From: Acinetobacter parvus DSM 16617 = CIP 108168
GTDB lineage: Bacteria; Pseudomonadota; Gammaproteobacteria; Pseudomonadales; Moraxellaceae
Direction: 5' to 3'
Length of the DNA: 22,815 nucleotides
Assembly (NCBI RefSeq): GCF_000368025.1
Contig: NZ_KB849211.1
Span: 480,903 to 503,717 of the forward strand
Positions 15,567 to 22,815 of this stretch are shown in pieces. A model generated the notes under the pieces. That model had not been told where the DNA came from. It saw only the letters and a program-made list of their open reading frames with translations, and ran no database searches. Both the position numbers and the translations under genes were made by a program. Position 1 is the first letter of the stretch; every line of letters starts with the position of its first letter.

Positions 15567-18404
15567 TTAAGGTTTGACCACCACCAACACCTGAATCGCT
15601 TCTGGGGTCACAGAAAGTCCATCAAGTAGTCCTAAACCTTCTTTTTGGAATTTCTGTAAACGCTCAATTTCATCTTGGCGAATACTTGGATTGAATTGCT
15701 TCAGATAAGTTAAACGGTCAATTTCATATTGCCATTTACTACTGTAGTGCTCTTTCGCTTGTTGCATCAATTCAGGCAAAGAGGTTTTGGCAATATCTAA
15801 AGCTTGTGCGTAACGCTCTTCAATTACATTGCGGCGTGCTTTCACCACCTGACGACAGCTATTGCCATCCAGATGATGCAAATATGGACGTAAAATGCCT
15901 GGATCAATCTTGGCAGACAAGTCCTGACCATTTTCACTCAGCAACACACGAATCAACTGTTTTGGCAGGCTTGATGGCAGGTTCAAGGCTTTTGGTGCAA
16001 CCACATCCACCTTAAACCACACTTCCAGTAACACCGAACCTTGCTTTAATGCATTTGATTTCAGCAAAGCCACATTGGTACTGCCAAATGACTGTGTACG
16101 GATCATTTCCATGACACTTTCAATAAATGGATGTTCCAGTGTCAGATATTGTGCATCTTCACGGATTTGCGCCTGATCACGATAGAATGTCGCGGTCATA
16201 CCCTCTTCGTCTAGAGTTAAACCCTGCACCTGCATCTGGTCGGTTGGCTTGATGATGACCGTACCATTGCTTTGCTCATCAAAGTCAATATTGGTCGATG
16301 ACATAAAACGCTTTACGAACATTGGTAAAGTCGTATTGTCATCATAATCCTCAAGCGCCTGTACAATGCCCTGCGCCACCACTGGACGACAAGAATTGTA
16401 CTCAAGCAAACGGTCACGACCTGCCTGTAGTTCTGCTTCCAGAGCCTGACGCTGTACATTGACTTCTTCAAGCAAGTCTTCAAAGGTTTGCCCTTGATCT
16501 GCCAATAAGCAGTCTTTCAGTTCAACGATAAAGTTCTCTTGTAGCGTTTGAGCAGTTGGAGAAATATTGCTGAAAATATTCAGTGCTTCGTTATACCAGC
16601 GGAACATACGCTCCTGCGCTGTACCGATCAAATATGGCACGTGAATTTGAATGCGGTTTTCCTGGCCAATACGGTCCAGACGGCCAATACGTTGTTCAAG
16701 TACGTCAGGGTTTGCAGGTAAATCAAATAAGATCAAGTCACTGGCAAACTGGAAGTTACGTCCTTCTGAACCAATTTCCGAACAGAGAAGAATCTGAGCG
16801 CCATAACTGTCTTCGGCAAAATATGCGGCAGCTTGGTCACGCTCTAATAAGCTCATGCCCTCATGGAACATTGCTGTACGAATGCCCGCATGTAAACGTA
16901 GGGCATTTTCTAAAGCTTCAACGACAGGTCCACTACGTGCGATCAACAATACTTTTTTGTGCTTGAGATCTTTACGCAGCACTTCCATCAACCAAGGCAC
17001 ACGAGGATCGGTTTCCATCCAAGAACCATCAAGCTGCCCCTCTTCTGGCCACATCTGCTCACGCATTTTGCCATCAAATGACCAGTCTTCTGGGGCTGGT
17101 AAAGGCGCTGGCTGGCAATCACGACCTGGGAAACCTTGAATCGCTTCACGTGTGTTACGGAACAGGATACGACCTGTACCATGACGATCCAATAATTCAT
17201 GAATCGCACGCATACGTTGTTCAGGCTGATCATCAATACGATGACCCAACAAGCCCTCAAGTGCAGCTAAATGCTCTTCTGTTAAAGCCTCATCTGACAT
17301 CAATACTTCTGCAATTTTCGCAGTTTGCTGGTATTGCTCTTCCTCATCAATGAAACGGTCAAGGCTGCTAAAACGTTGCGGATCAAGCAGGCGTAAACGG
17401 GCAAAATGACTTTCTACACCCAGTTGCTCTGGGGTTGCAGTGAGAAGCAACACACCCGCTGTTTGTTCTGCCAGTTCTTCAACCAGATCATAACGATCAT
17501 TACCGCCCTCTTCCTCACTCCACATCAAATGATGGGCTTCATCAACCACCAGCAAGTCAAAACCTGCTTCCAAAGCCTGTTCACGCAGGTCTTCATGGTC
17601 AACCATCAAATCAACACTGGCAATAATACATTGTTCAGTTAAAAAAGGATTGAGATCAGGATCGTGTTCTTTGATCGAAGCAGTACGTGTTAAATCGAAA
17701 AGAGAAAATTGCAAATTGAAACGACGGCGCATTTCAATCATCCATTGATACTGCAATGAATCAGGCACTAAAATCAGGATACGTTCTGAACGGCCTGTCT
17801 TGAGTTGCTGGTGAATGATCAGGCCCGCTTCAATGGTTTTACCAAGCCCAACCTCATCCGCAAGAAGAACACGGGGCGCAAAGCGCTTACCCACCTCATG
17901 CGCGATATAAAGTTGGTGTGGAATCAGGCCAACACGTGCGCCGAGCAAACCACGTAATGGGCTGGTGTGCATTTGAGCCTGCAACAACATGGCCTCAATA
18001 CGCAGGTCATACCATTCCTTATAATCGACCTGACTGGCCAACAGACGTTCTAAAGGTTTTGACAACTGGATTTGCGCACCAATACGGGTTTCATTCAGTG
18101 CCTTGCGTTCCTGTTCGCCATTTGCCAAAGTGCGAACCACATCGTAACGGAGCACGCCATGACGGTCTTCGATGGATTCAACAATCCACTTGATGCCTTC
18201 CTGATCCTGAACTTCATCATTCACATTGAAGATGATACGGGATAAAGGCGCATTATTGCGTGCATAGACACGGGTTTCATCACTTTTGGGGAATAAAATG
18301 CTGATAGAACGTTCATCTACATCAATAAGAACGCCTAAACCGAGTTCTGTTTCTGTATCTGATAACCAACGTTGACCAATAGCAAACTGCTGCAATTTTT
18401 CCAC
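15567..18404 (-). CDS. rapA: RNA polymerase-associated ATPase RapA
   Basis: SWI2/SNF2-type ATPase that binds RNA polymerase and helps it recycle. The 945-residue product is close to the 968 of E. coli RapA. Residues 1-110 form the Tudor-like N-terminal region (QRWLSDTETELGLG). The ATPase core has Walker A DEVGLGKT (183-190), DEAH (288-291), LTATP (321-325), the SEIGSEGRNFQFA segment (542-554) and the arginine-finger motif QRIGRLDRIGQ (571-581). The C-terminal third is the RapA-specific region. AAGGTGG precedes the ATG by four bases. It appears to be transcribed alone: it is convergent with dps, and the upstream pseudouridine synthase gene is 145 bases away with a weak terminator. Confidence 0.95.
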   Translation of the reverse strand: MEKLQQFAIGQRWLSDTETELGLGVLIDVDERSISILFPKSDETRVYARNNAPLSRIIFNVNDEVQDQEGIKWIVESIEDRHGVLRYDVVRTLANGEQERKALNETRIGAQIQLSKPLERLLASQVDYKEWYDLRIEAMLLQAQMHTSPLRGLLGARVGLIPHQLYIAHEVGKRFAPRVLLADEVGLGKTIEAGLIIHQQLKTGRSERILILVPDSLQYQWMIEMRRRFNLQFSLFDLTRTASIKEHDPDLNPFLTEQCIIASVDLMVDHEDLREQALEAGFDLLVVDEAHHLMWSEEEGGNDRYDLVEELAEQTAGVLLLTATPEQLGVESHFARLRLLDPQRFSSLDRFIDEEEQYQQTAKIAEVLMSDEALTEEHLAALEGLLGHRIDDQPEQRMRAIHELLDRHGTGRILFRNTREAIQGFPGRDCQPAPLPAPEDWSFDGKMREQMWPEEGQLDGSWMETDPRVPWLMEVLRKDLKHKKVLLIARSGPVVEALENALRLHAGIRTAMFHEGMSLLERDQAAAYFAEDSYGAQILLCSEIGSEGRNFQFASDLILFDLPANPDVLEQRIGRLDRIGQENRIQIHVPYLIGTAQERMFRWYNEALNIFSNISPTAQTLQENFIVELKDCLLADQGQTFEDLLEEVNVQRQALEAELQAGRDRLLEYNSCRPVVAQGIVQALEDYDDNTTLPMFVKRFMSSTNIDFDEQSNGTVIIKPTDQMQVQGLTLDEEGMTATFYRDQAQIREDAQYLTLEHPFIESVMEMIRTQSFGSTNVALLKSNALKQGSVLLEVWFKVDVVAPKALNLPSSLPKQLIRVLLSENGQDLSAKIDPGILRPYLHHLDGNSCRQVVKARRNVIEERYAQALDIAKTSLPELMQQAKEHYSSKWQYEIDRLTYLKQFNPSIRQDEIERLQKFQKEGLGLLDGLSVTPEAIQVLVVVKP

Positions 18405-18534
18405 CTTTATCTCAAGTTAGCCTACATATTGTATTCCGTAGCCCTGATAGGGTTTAAGGTATTTTATGTAGTTTTCAACCATGTATTTTGACACAAAGCA
18501 CCATCTAATAGCGTGCATCACATCATGATTTATT

Positions 18535-18556
18535 AAAAAGTTTTAGCAATTAAAAC
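18535..18556 (-). terminator. possible weak terminator after the pseudouridine synthase gene
   Basis: On the minus strand GTTTTA and TAAAAC pair across a 5-base loop and run into five Ts. The stem is short and AT-only apart from its end pair, and it overlaps the stop codon, so efficiency would be low. Confidence 0.35.
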
Positions 18557-19236
18557 GGTACGGGACAGTCAAAACTGAGTTGTGTCCCTGTCTTCGGGTG
18601 AGCAAAACTTAACTGCGTTGCATGTAAACACAAACGGTCATAAAGCTGCTGCTGTTCTGGCGTGGCATATAAGGTGTCACCAAGAATTGGATGACCTAAA
18701 TATTGCATATGCACACGAAGCTGATGGGAACGCCCTGTAATCGGGATGAGTTTAACGCGTGTTACCATTTGTCCCTGAATATCGAAGTGTTCAATGGCCT
18801 GCCATTCTGTTAAGGCTGGTTTGTGATGGGAATCATCCACAATATGCAATGGTGGGCGGCTTGGATCATAGATTACAGGGATATCAACGGTGCCCTGTCC
18901 CTCTAAATGGCCCGCAACCAATGCCTGATAGATTTTTGCGGTTTGACGATCCTGAAATTGACGGGAAATGGCGCTTTGTCCAAACCTGGATAGGCCAAAA
19001 ACCAATATGCCCGAAGTATCACGGTCCAAACGGTGGATGAGTAAAGTTTTTGGTTCTAGTTTTAATAAACGATTAATCAAGCAATCTTGTAAATCAGGTG
19101 TTTTCCCTGGCACCGTCAGCAACCCTGCGGGTTTATGGATGACCATAAAATCTTCATCACGATGAATCAAATGTTCACTTAGAAAATCACTCAAAGTAGC
19201 CTTCCAACGACTGGATGAAAACAAGCGGGCAATCAT
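18550..19236 (-). CDS. rluA: RluA-family RNA pseudouridine synthase
   Basis: Isomerises uridine to pseudouridine in structured RNA. The 228-residue protein has the family motif HRLDRDTSG (68-76) with catalytic Asp71, preceded by VIHKPAGLLTVPGK (32-45) and followed by ITGRSHQLRVHMQYLGHPILGD in the C-terminal half. It lacks an S4 domain and is close in length to E. coli RluA (219), which modifies 23S rRNA U746 and some tRNAs at U32. RluA is therefore the best guess, but the target is not visible from sequence and a related RluA-family member is possible. The ribosome binding site is weak. Confidence 0.85.
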   Translation of the reverse strand: MIARLFSSSRWKATLSDFLSEHLIHRDEDFMVIHKPAGLLTVPGKTPDLQDCLINRLLKLEPKTLLIHRLDRDTSGILVFGLSRFGQSAISRQFQDRQTAKIYQALVAGHLEGQGTVDIPVIYDPSRPPLHIVDDSHHKPALTEWQAIEHFDIQGQMVTRVKLIPITGRSHQLRVHMQYLGHPILGDTLYATPEQQQLYDRLCLHATQLSFAHPKTGTQLSFDCPVPF

Positions 19237-19300
19237 AAAAAGCTTAGACTAGAAATACAATGAAAAAATCGATTTAATTCTAATTTTTTATTCCATATCT

Positions 19301-19330
19301 AAAAAACACCACAACAATAGTCATGGTGTT
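19301..19330 (-). terminator. terminator of the thiE-hemL unit
   Basis: On the minus strand AACACCA (19330-19324) pairs with TGGTGTT (19311-19305). Wobble pairs extend it inside, and T residues follow. It lies 16 bases beyond the hemL stop. Confidence 0.8.
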
Positions 19331-19345
19331 TCCTGATATCTGAAA

Positions 19346-20653
19346 TTACGCAGAAGCTTTCATTTCAGCAAATGTTTCTTTTGCAGCTTGAATTGTCTCT
19401 GCAATGTCTTGATCAGAGTGTACTGAAGAAATAAAACCTGCCTCAAAAGCCGATGGTGCAAGGTACACACCACGCTTTAACATACCGTGGAAGAATTTTT
19501 TAAATGCTTCAACATCACAGGCCAACATCGAATCAAAGCTGGTAATGTCCTCTTGATCGGTGAAATAAAGGCCGAACATACCACCCACCTGCTGGGTTTT
19601 AAATGGAATGCCTGCCTCATCTGCCGCCGTCTGTAATCCTGCAAGCAATTTCGCTAACTGTGCCGAAAGCTTGTCATAAAATTCAGGTTCACGAAGATGC
19701 TTGAACATGGCAATCCCTGCACGCATTGCCAATGGATTACCTGACAATGTACCTGCTTGATAAACACCGCCTAAAGGTGCGATACATTCCATGATTTCGC
19801 GTTTACCACCAAATGCGCCCACAGGTAGCCCCGCACCAATAATCTTACCCAGTGTCACCAGATCAGGCTTCACATTATACAGGGTGTGTGCCCCGCCTAG
19901 AGCAACACGGAAACCTGTCATCACTTCATCAATAATAAATACGGATTTGTATTCATCACAGACATCACGAATGGCCTGTAAAAATCCATTAATTGGTGTA
20001 ACCAGATTCATGTTGCCTGCCACTGGTTCAATAATTACCCCAGCAATCTCATGACCAAACTTGGCAAAACATTCTTTCAAGGCTTCAATATTGTTATATG
20101 GTAGCGTTAAAGTATGTTTGGCAAAATCGGCAGGTACCCCTTTAGATGTCGGCTCACCCTCACCCAAAGTAAGTAAACCTGAACCTGCTTTAACTAATAA
20201 CGAATCTGAATGGCCATGATAGCAGCCTTCAAATTTTACAATCTTGTCACGACCTGTGTAACCACGCGCCAGGCGAATCGCTGTCATGGTCGCTTCAGTT
20301 CCTGAACTGGTCATACGAACCAATTCAATCGCTGGCATGATCTCGCAAATGGTGTCTGCCAAAGTCGTTTCATATACTGTTGGTGCGCCAAAGCTTAAAC
20401 CATCCTCAGCTGCAGTTTGTACCGCCAGAATAATATCAGGATGGGCGTGACCTAAAATCATTGGTCCCCATGAACCGACATAATCTACATAGCGTTTGCC
20501 ATCGACATCCCACAAGTATGCCCCTTTTGCCTTTTCAATAAAGACAGGCGTACCACCAACACCGTTAAATGCACGTACAGGTGAATTGACCCCACCTGGA
20601 ATATGTTTATTTGCTTGTTTAAATAACTGTTCTTGCTTTGGAGATAAACTCAT
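19346..20653 (-). CDS. hemL: glutamate-1-semialdehyde 2,1-aminomutase
   Basis: PLP enzyme of the C5 heme pathway that converts glutamate-1-semialdehyde to 5-aminolevulinate. In the 435-residue product, GGVNSPVRAF (20-29) is the conserved substrate-loop start. SSGTEATMTAIRLARG (116-131) and YHGHSDSLL (145-153) bind the cofactor region. IDEVMTGFR lies at 241-249, and the Schiff-base lysine is Lys270 in TLGKIIGAGLP (E. coli Lys265). Length and motifs are complete. It lies 51 bases downstream of thiE on the same strand and is probably co-transcribed; a similar pairing is seen in other gammaproteobacteria. It has a terminator just after the stop. Confidence 0.96.
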   Translation of the reverse strand: MSLSPKQEQLFKQANKHIPGGVNSPVRAFNGVGGTPVFIEKAKGAYLWDVDGKRYVDYVGSWGPMILGHAHPDIILAVQTAAEDGLSFGAPTVYETTLADTICEIMPAIELVRMTSSGTEATMTAIRLARGYTGRDKIVKFEGCYHGHSDSLLVKAGSGLLTLGEGEPTSKGVPADFAKHTLTLPYNNIEALKECFAKFGHEIAGVIIEPVAGNMNLVTPINGFLQAIRDVCDEYKSVFIIDEVMTGFRVALGGAHTLYNVKPDLVTLGKIIGAGLPVGAFGGKREIMECIAPLGGVYQAGTLSGNPLAMRAGIAMFKHLREPEFYDKLSAQLAKLLAGLQTAADEAGIPFKTQQVGGMFGLYFTDQEDITSFDSMLACDVEAFKKFFHGMLKRGVYLAPSAFEAGFISSVHSDQDIAETIQAAKETFAEMKASA

Positions 20654-20704
20654 AAAAGACTCAACCTAGAATCGAAGAATAAAATGTCGAAACGATGCAA
20701 AAAA

Positions 20705-21316
20705 TTATGCAAATAACTTTGCCCATGCATTTACACGAGCAGGAATTTCAGCTGTTGACCGTCCTAATATATCACTAATTACCGCACAAAGGCTTGCTCC
20801 TGCCTCAATGACCACTTGGGAATTTTCAACGGTCAAACCACCAATGGCACATATTGGTACTTTAAACTTCTGCTTTGCTTGTTGAATGACTTCAACTCCA
20901 ACATTACCTGCTTCAGGTTTAGTTGAAGTGGCATAGACTGCGCCAAATGCAACATAAGTTGCACCTTCAGCAATTGCCTTTTCAGCTAGTTCTAAGCTGT
21001 TTAAGCAAGTTCGCCCAATAATCGCCCCCTGTGGTAGACATGCGGCCGCATCAATAATTTCGCCATCAGATTGTCCGAGATGAACACCCAAACCAAATTG
21101 TTCTGCCAGCGATAAATCATCATTAATCACAAATGGAACCTGATATTTTTCACACAGGATCTTAATCTGCTCCACTTCAAGCGGCTGATCGGCTTTTGCG
21201 ATTTTTTTACGACGATACTGCAAAATGGCAATATGTCCTGTTGCCAACGCAAGCTGTAGTTTTTCTAGTAATAATTGGATTGGATCATCATTGGTAATCA
21301 GGTAGAGACCGTGCAT
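20705..21316 (-). CDS. thiE: thiamine-phosphate synthase
   Basis: Joins hydroxymethylpyrimidine diphosphate and thiazole phosphate to give thiamine phosphate. The 203-residue TIM-barrel protein shows ILQYR (31-35), VINDD (63-67), HLGQSD (79-84), FGAVYATSTKP (124-134) and the phosphate loop AIGGLT (157-162). The usual G-x-S-x-H segment reads GRTCLNS (101-107) here, a modest departure. The frame extends upstream to a TTG at 21346, but the ATG at 21316 starts directly with the conserved GLYLIT strand and is preferred. I see no TPP riboswitch in the roughly 180 bases upstream. It is probably the first gene of a thiE-hemL unit. Confidence 0.9.
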   Translation of the reverse strand: MHGLYLITNDDPIQLLLEKLQLALATGHIAILQYRRKKIAKADQPLEVEQIKILCEKYQVPFVINDDLSLAEQFGLGVHLGQSDGEIIDAAACLPQGAIIGRTCLNSLELAEKAIAEGATYVAFGAVYATSTKPEAGNVGVEVIQQAKQKFKVPICAIGGLTVENSQVVIEAGASLCAVISDILGRSTAEIPARVNAWAKLFA

Positions 21317-21429
21317 AAGAAAAGACTCATAAATTTTATCGAACAAGTATAGATCATGAAAATATCATCGGCCATCCCTACATATTTACCTTTATTATGA
21401 ATATCAACATTATAAATTCCAGTATTTAT

Positions 21430-21455
21430 AAAAAAGCCGCACTGGAGATGCGGCT
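21430..21455 (-). terminator. terminator of the lipoprotein gene
   Basis: On the minus strand AGCCGCA and TGCGGCT form a perfect 7-bp GC-rich stem with a 7-base loop and run into six Ts. It lies about 44 bases after the lipoprotein stop and upstream of thiE. Confidence 0.85.
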
Positions 21456-21498
21456 AAAAGTGTTATGACTATATAATGAGATTACGGGATAAATAAAA

Positions 21499-22371
21499 TT
21501 AATAATCGTAAACTTCATCCCAAGTAATGGTCTTGTTAATCACCTGTTTTCCATCACTAGATGCTTGATACATCAAAGTTTTGGCATCATTATTTGCGAT
21601 TAAGATTGAATAGTTTTTGTCATTGGTTGTATCAACCACTTTCAACTGACCATCGTAGGCATCTGAGTCTTCATCATTAGATTTATATCTAAAAGGATTG
21701 ATGGTATTGAATTTAGCTGAATAATCTCCAATTTCACTGCCTTTAACCTTAAATATACCCTCAGAACTTAAAGAATATGCCCCATTGCTTCCCTCTTCCT
21801 GGAAGCTAGTTTTAAATGCGCTGAGATTATATTCCACTGTCCTTGATTTTTTATTATCGTCAATTTCTGTTGAAACCACTTTCAAGTTGTTGGTTTCAAT
21901 GGTACCGCTTGTATCATTTGCCGTGCTGGTTACTTTAAGTGCACCATTTACCAAACTGCTTTCCCCATCATCATAACTGATTTTGAAGTCTACATATTGA
22001 TATTGATTTGTTGAAAGGTTAATGACACCTGAAACCGCAGTATCATCATCAAATAAACCCCTACAATTATTAAAGGTAATTTTATCGCTTGTTTTTACAT
22101 AGTTGCCTTGAGAACAAGGCGTACCCTCTACAGCCTCATCAGCGCCATAGACCAATGCATCAACAAAACCAAAATTAACAAAGGTACTTAAAGCAGAGTG
22201 TGTAATTGTATTGACCGTCTTTTCAAGGCCCCAATTGGCGGTAGTCGTTTCAGTTGGTTTATTTTTATCATCAATTTCTTGCTTTATATTATCAATGACA
22301 TCATCTGAACCACCACAACCTCCCAATAATAAAGTACCCAAGACCGCAGCAGCTGCCATTTTATATTTCAT
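21499..22371 (-). CDS. putative lipoprotein of unknown function beside the CRISPR array
   Basis: The 290-residue product has a lipoprotein signal peptide with lipobox L-G-G-C and lipidated Cys19. An acidic, threonine-rich linker follows (GGSDDVIDNI...PTETTT). The rest is hydrophilic, rich in Asp, Asn, Ser and Thr, with alternating hydrophobic residues that suggest beta strands (VSGVINLS, YQYVDFKISYDDG, ALKVTST, NNLKVVSTEID). Two cysteines (in TPCSQG and NNCRG) could form a disulfide. I do not recognise a family. A strong AAGGAG lies six bases before the ATG. It is flanked by a terminator downstream and by the trailer end of the CRISPR array upstream. There is no sign that it is a Cas component. 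Confidence 0.75.
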   Translation of the reverse strand: MKYKMAAAAVLGTLLLGGCGGSDDVIDNIKQEIDDKNKPTETTTANWGLEKTVNTITHSALSTFVNFGFVDALVYGADEAVEGTPCSQGNYVKTSDKITFNNCRGLFDDDTAVSGVINLSTNQYQYVDFKISYDDGESSLVNGALKVTSTANDTSGTIETNNLKVVSTEIDDNKKSRTVEYNLSAFKTSFQEEGSNGAYSLSSEGIFKVKGSEIGDYSAKFNTINPFRYKSNDEDSDAYDGQLKVVDTTNDKNYSILIANNDAKTLMYQASSDGKQVINKTITWDEVYDY

Positions 22372-22422
22372 GATATTCTCCTTACTTCACAATATGATTA
22401 GTGTTAGAGAAAAGCACTATTG

Positions 22423-22450
22423 TGTCTATTCCTCAAATGAGGAGTAGACA
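22423..22450. other. strong stem-loop upstream of the lipoprotein gene
   Basis: TGTCTATTCCTCA (22423-22435) and TGAGGAGTAGACA (22438-22450) form 13-bp arms with a single mismatch (a wobble in RNA from one strand) and a 2-base centre. On the plus strand GGATC and a T7 run (22456-22462) follow, giving a terminator-like shape, although no plus-strand gene ends here. On the minus strand it would lie in the 5' leader of the lipoprotein mRNA or just after the CRISPR trailer. Confidence 0.55.
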
Positions 22451-22540
22451 GGATCTTTTTTTAATATTTAGATAAAATTATGGATTATCCTAGATGGATA
22501 TCCTTAACCTAATTTTATTTTGGCAATAATTGAAACCCAA

Positions 22541-22815
22541 TTATTAAATGACGCATGCCGTCATGAACTCCTGCCGTGCCTGTGCCCTCACACTTAATTA
22601 TTTCTAAATGACGTATGCCGTCATGAACAGATGACAATTGAAGAATTATCTAATTTTACGTTTCTAAATGACGTATGCCGTCATGAACTGAAAAATGCAA
22701 TGCGTAAAAATGGAATGGCATTTCTAAATGACGTATGCCGTCATGAACAAAATGATCGCTACGGAACGTGGCAATCTTCCTTTCTAAATGACGTATGCCG
22801 TCATGAACGTAAACA
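22541..22815 (-). CRISPR. type I-F CRISPR array, leader-distal end (truncated by the window)
   Basis: Five 28-bp repeats lie at 22541-22568, 22601-22628, 22661-22688, 22721-22748 and 22781-22808. They are separated by four 32-bp spacers with an exact 60-bp period, and a fifth spacer is cut by the window edge. Read on the minus strand the repeat begins GTTCATGACGG and ends TCATTTAGAAA. A 6-bp stem, ATGACG with CGTCAT, closes the loop GCATA, as in Cas6f (Csy4) substrates of type I-F. Repeats two to five are identical. The leftmost has three differences (22543, 22544 and 22554), marking the trailer end. Transcription should therefore run leftward from a leader beyond 22815. No cas gene is visible in the window. 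Confidence 0.95.

Noticed and set aside
15806..18193. Several open frames of 60-127 codons antisense to rapA
   Set aside because: They lie wholly inside a well-supported conserved gene, lack ribosome binding sites and show no family resemblance.
21317..21498. TPP riboswitch upstream of thiE
   Set aside because: I see none of the conserved thi-box words in this stretch. It holds only AT-rich sequence and the terminator of the upstream lipoprotein gene.
1..22815. Insertion sequences, transposases, integrases, tRNA or rRNA genes, or defence genes other than the CRISPR array
   Set aside because: No transposase or integrase motifs, terminal inverted repeats with target duplications, or tRNA-like cloverleaf segments were recognised by eye in either strand.

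Overview
The window looks like a chromosomal segment of an Acinetobacter-type gammaproteobacterium. The evidence is AT-rich sequence throughout, an adjacent dat-ddc pair whose 456 and 510 residue lengths match the Acinetobacter 1,3-diaminopropane genes, and a 28-bp repeat of the type I-F CRISPR class in the form seen in Acinetobacter. I recognise the genus only; the species is not resolved. Most of the window is ordinary core metabolism. The accessory element is a CRISPR array cut by the right edge.

Layout from left to right. Positions 1-1257 (+) carry the 3' end of an unidentified gene, a small lipoprotein and a YjdF/DUF2238 membrane protein. A stem-loop at 1245-1269 separates them from a minus-strand block. 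Positions 1290-7229 (-) hold sohB (a Ser/Lys protease) and the phosphate uptake operon pstS-pstC-pstA-pstB. A promoter region with four 11-bp Pho-box units lies upstream of pstS, and a stem-loop between pstS and pstC could reduce expression of the permease genes relative to the binding protein. Positions 7528-10434 (-) hold dat and ddc, which convert aspartate semialdehyde through 2,4-diaminobutyrate to 1,3-diaminopropane. The 10435-10900 spacer is the longest gene-free stretch. It precedes a secreted SIMPL-domain protein on the plus strand.

Positions 11639-14783 form an aerobic fatty-acid desaturation module: a three-histidine-box desaturase (DesB-like), its ferredoxin/ferredoxin-reductase partner (DesC-like) and a divergent TetR-family regulator (DesT/FabR-like). 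Two palindromes and two tandem stem-loops lie between the divergent genes. Then come dps (+) and the minus-strand genes rapA, an RluA-type pseudouridine synthase, hemL and thiE, followed by a lipoprotein of unknown function. The window ends with five type I-F repeats and four complete 32-bp spacers. The leftmost repeat is degenerate, so this is the old, leader-distal end of an array transcribed leftward, with its leader (and perhaps cas genes) beyond position 22815.

I found no clear novel multi-gene system. The points most worth a second look are the uncharacterised structure between desC and desT, the trailer end of the CRISPR array with a compensatory-looking repeat, the orphan stem-loop at 22423-22450, and the four-unit Pho-box region with the internal pst stem-loop.
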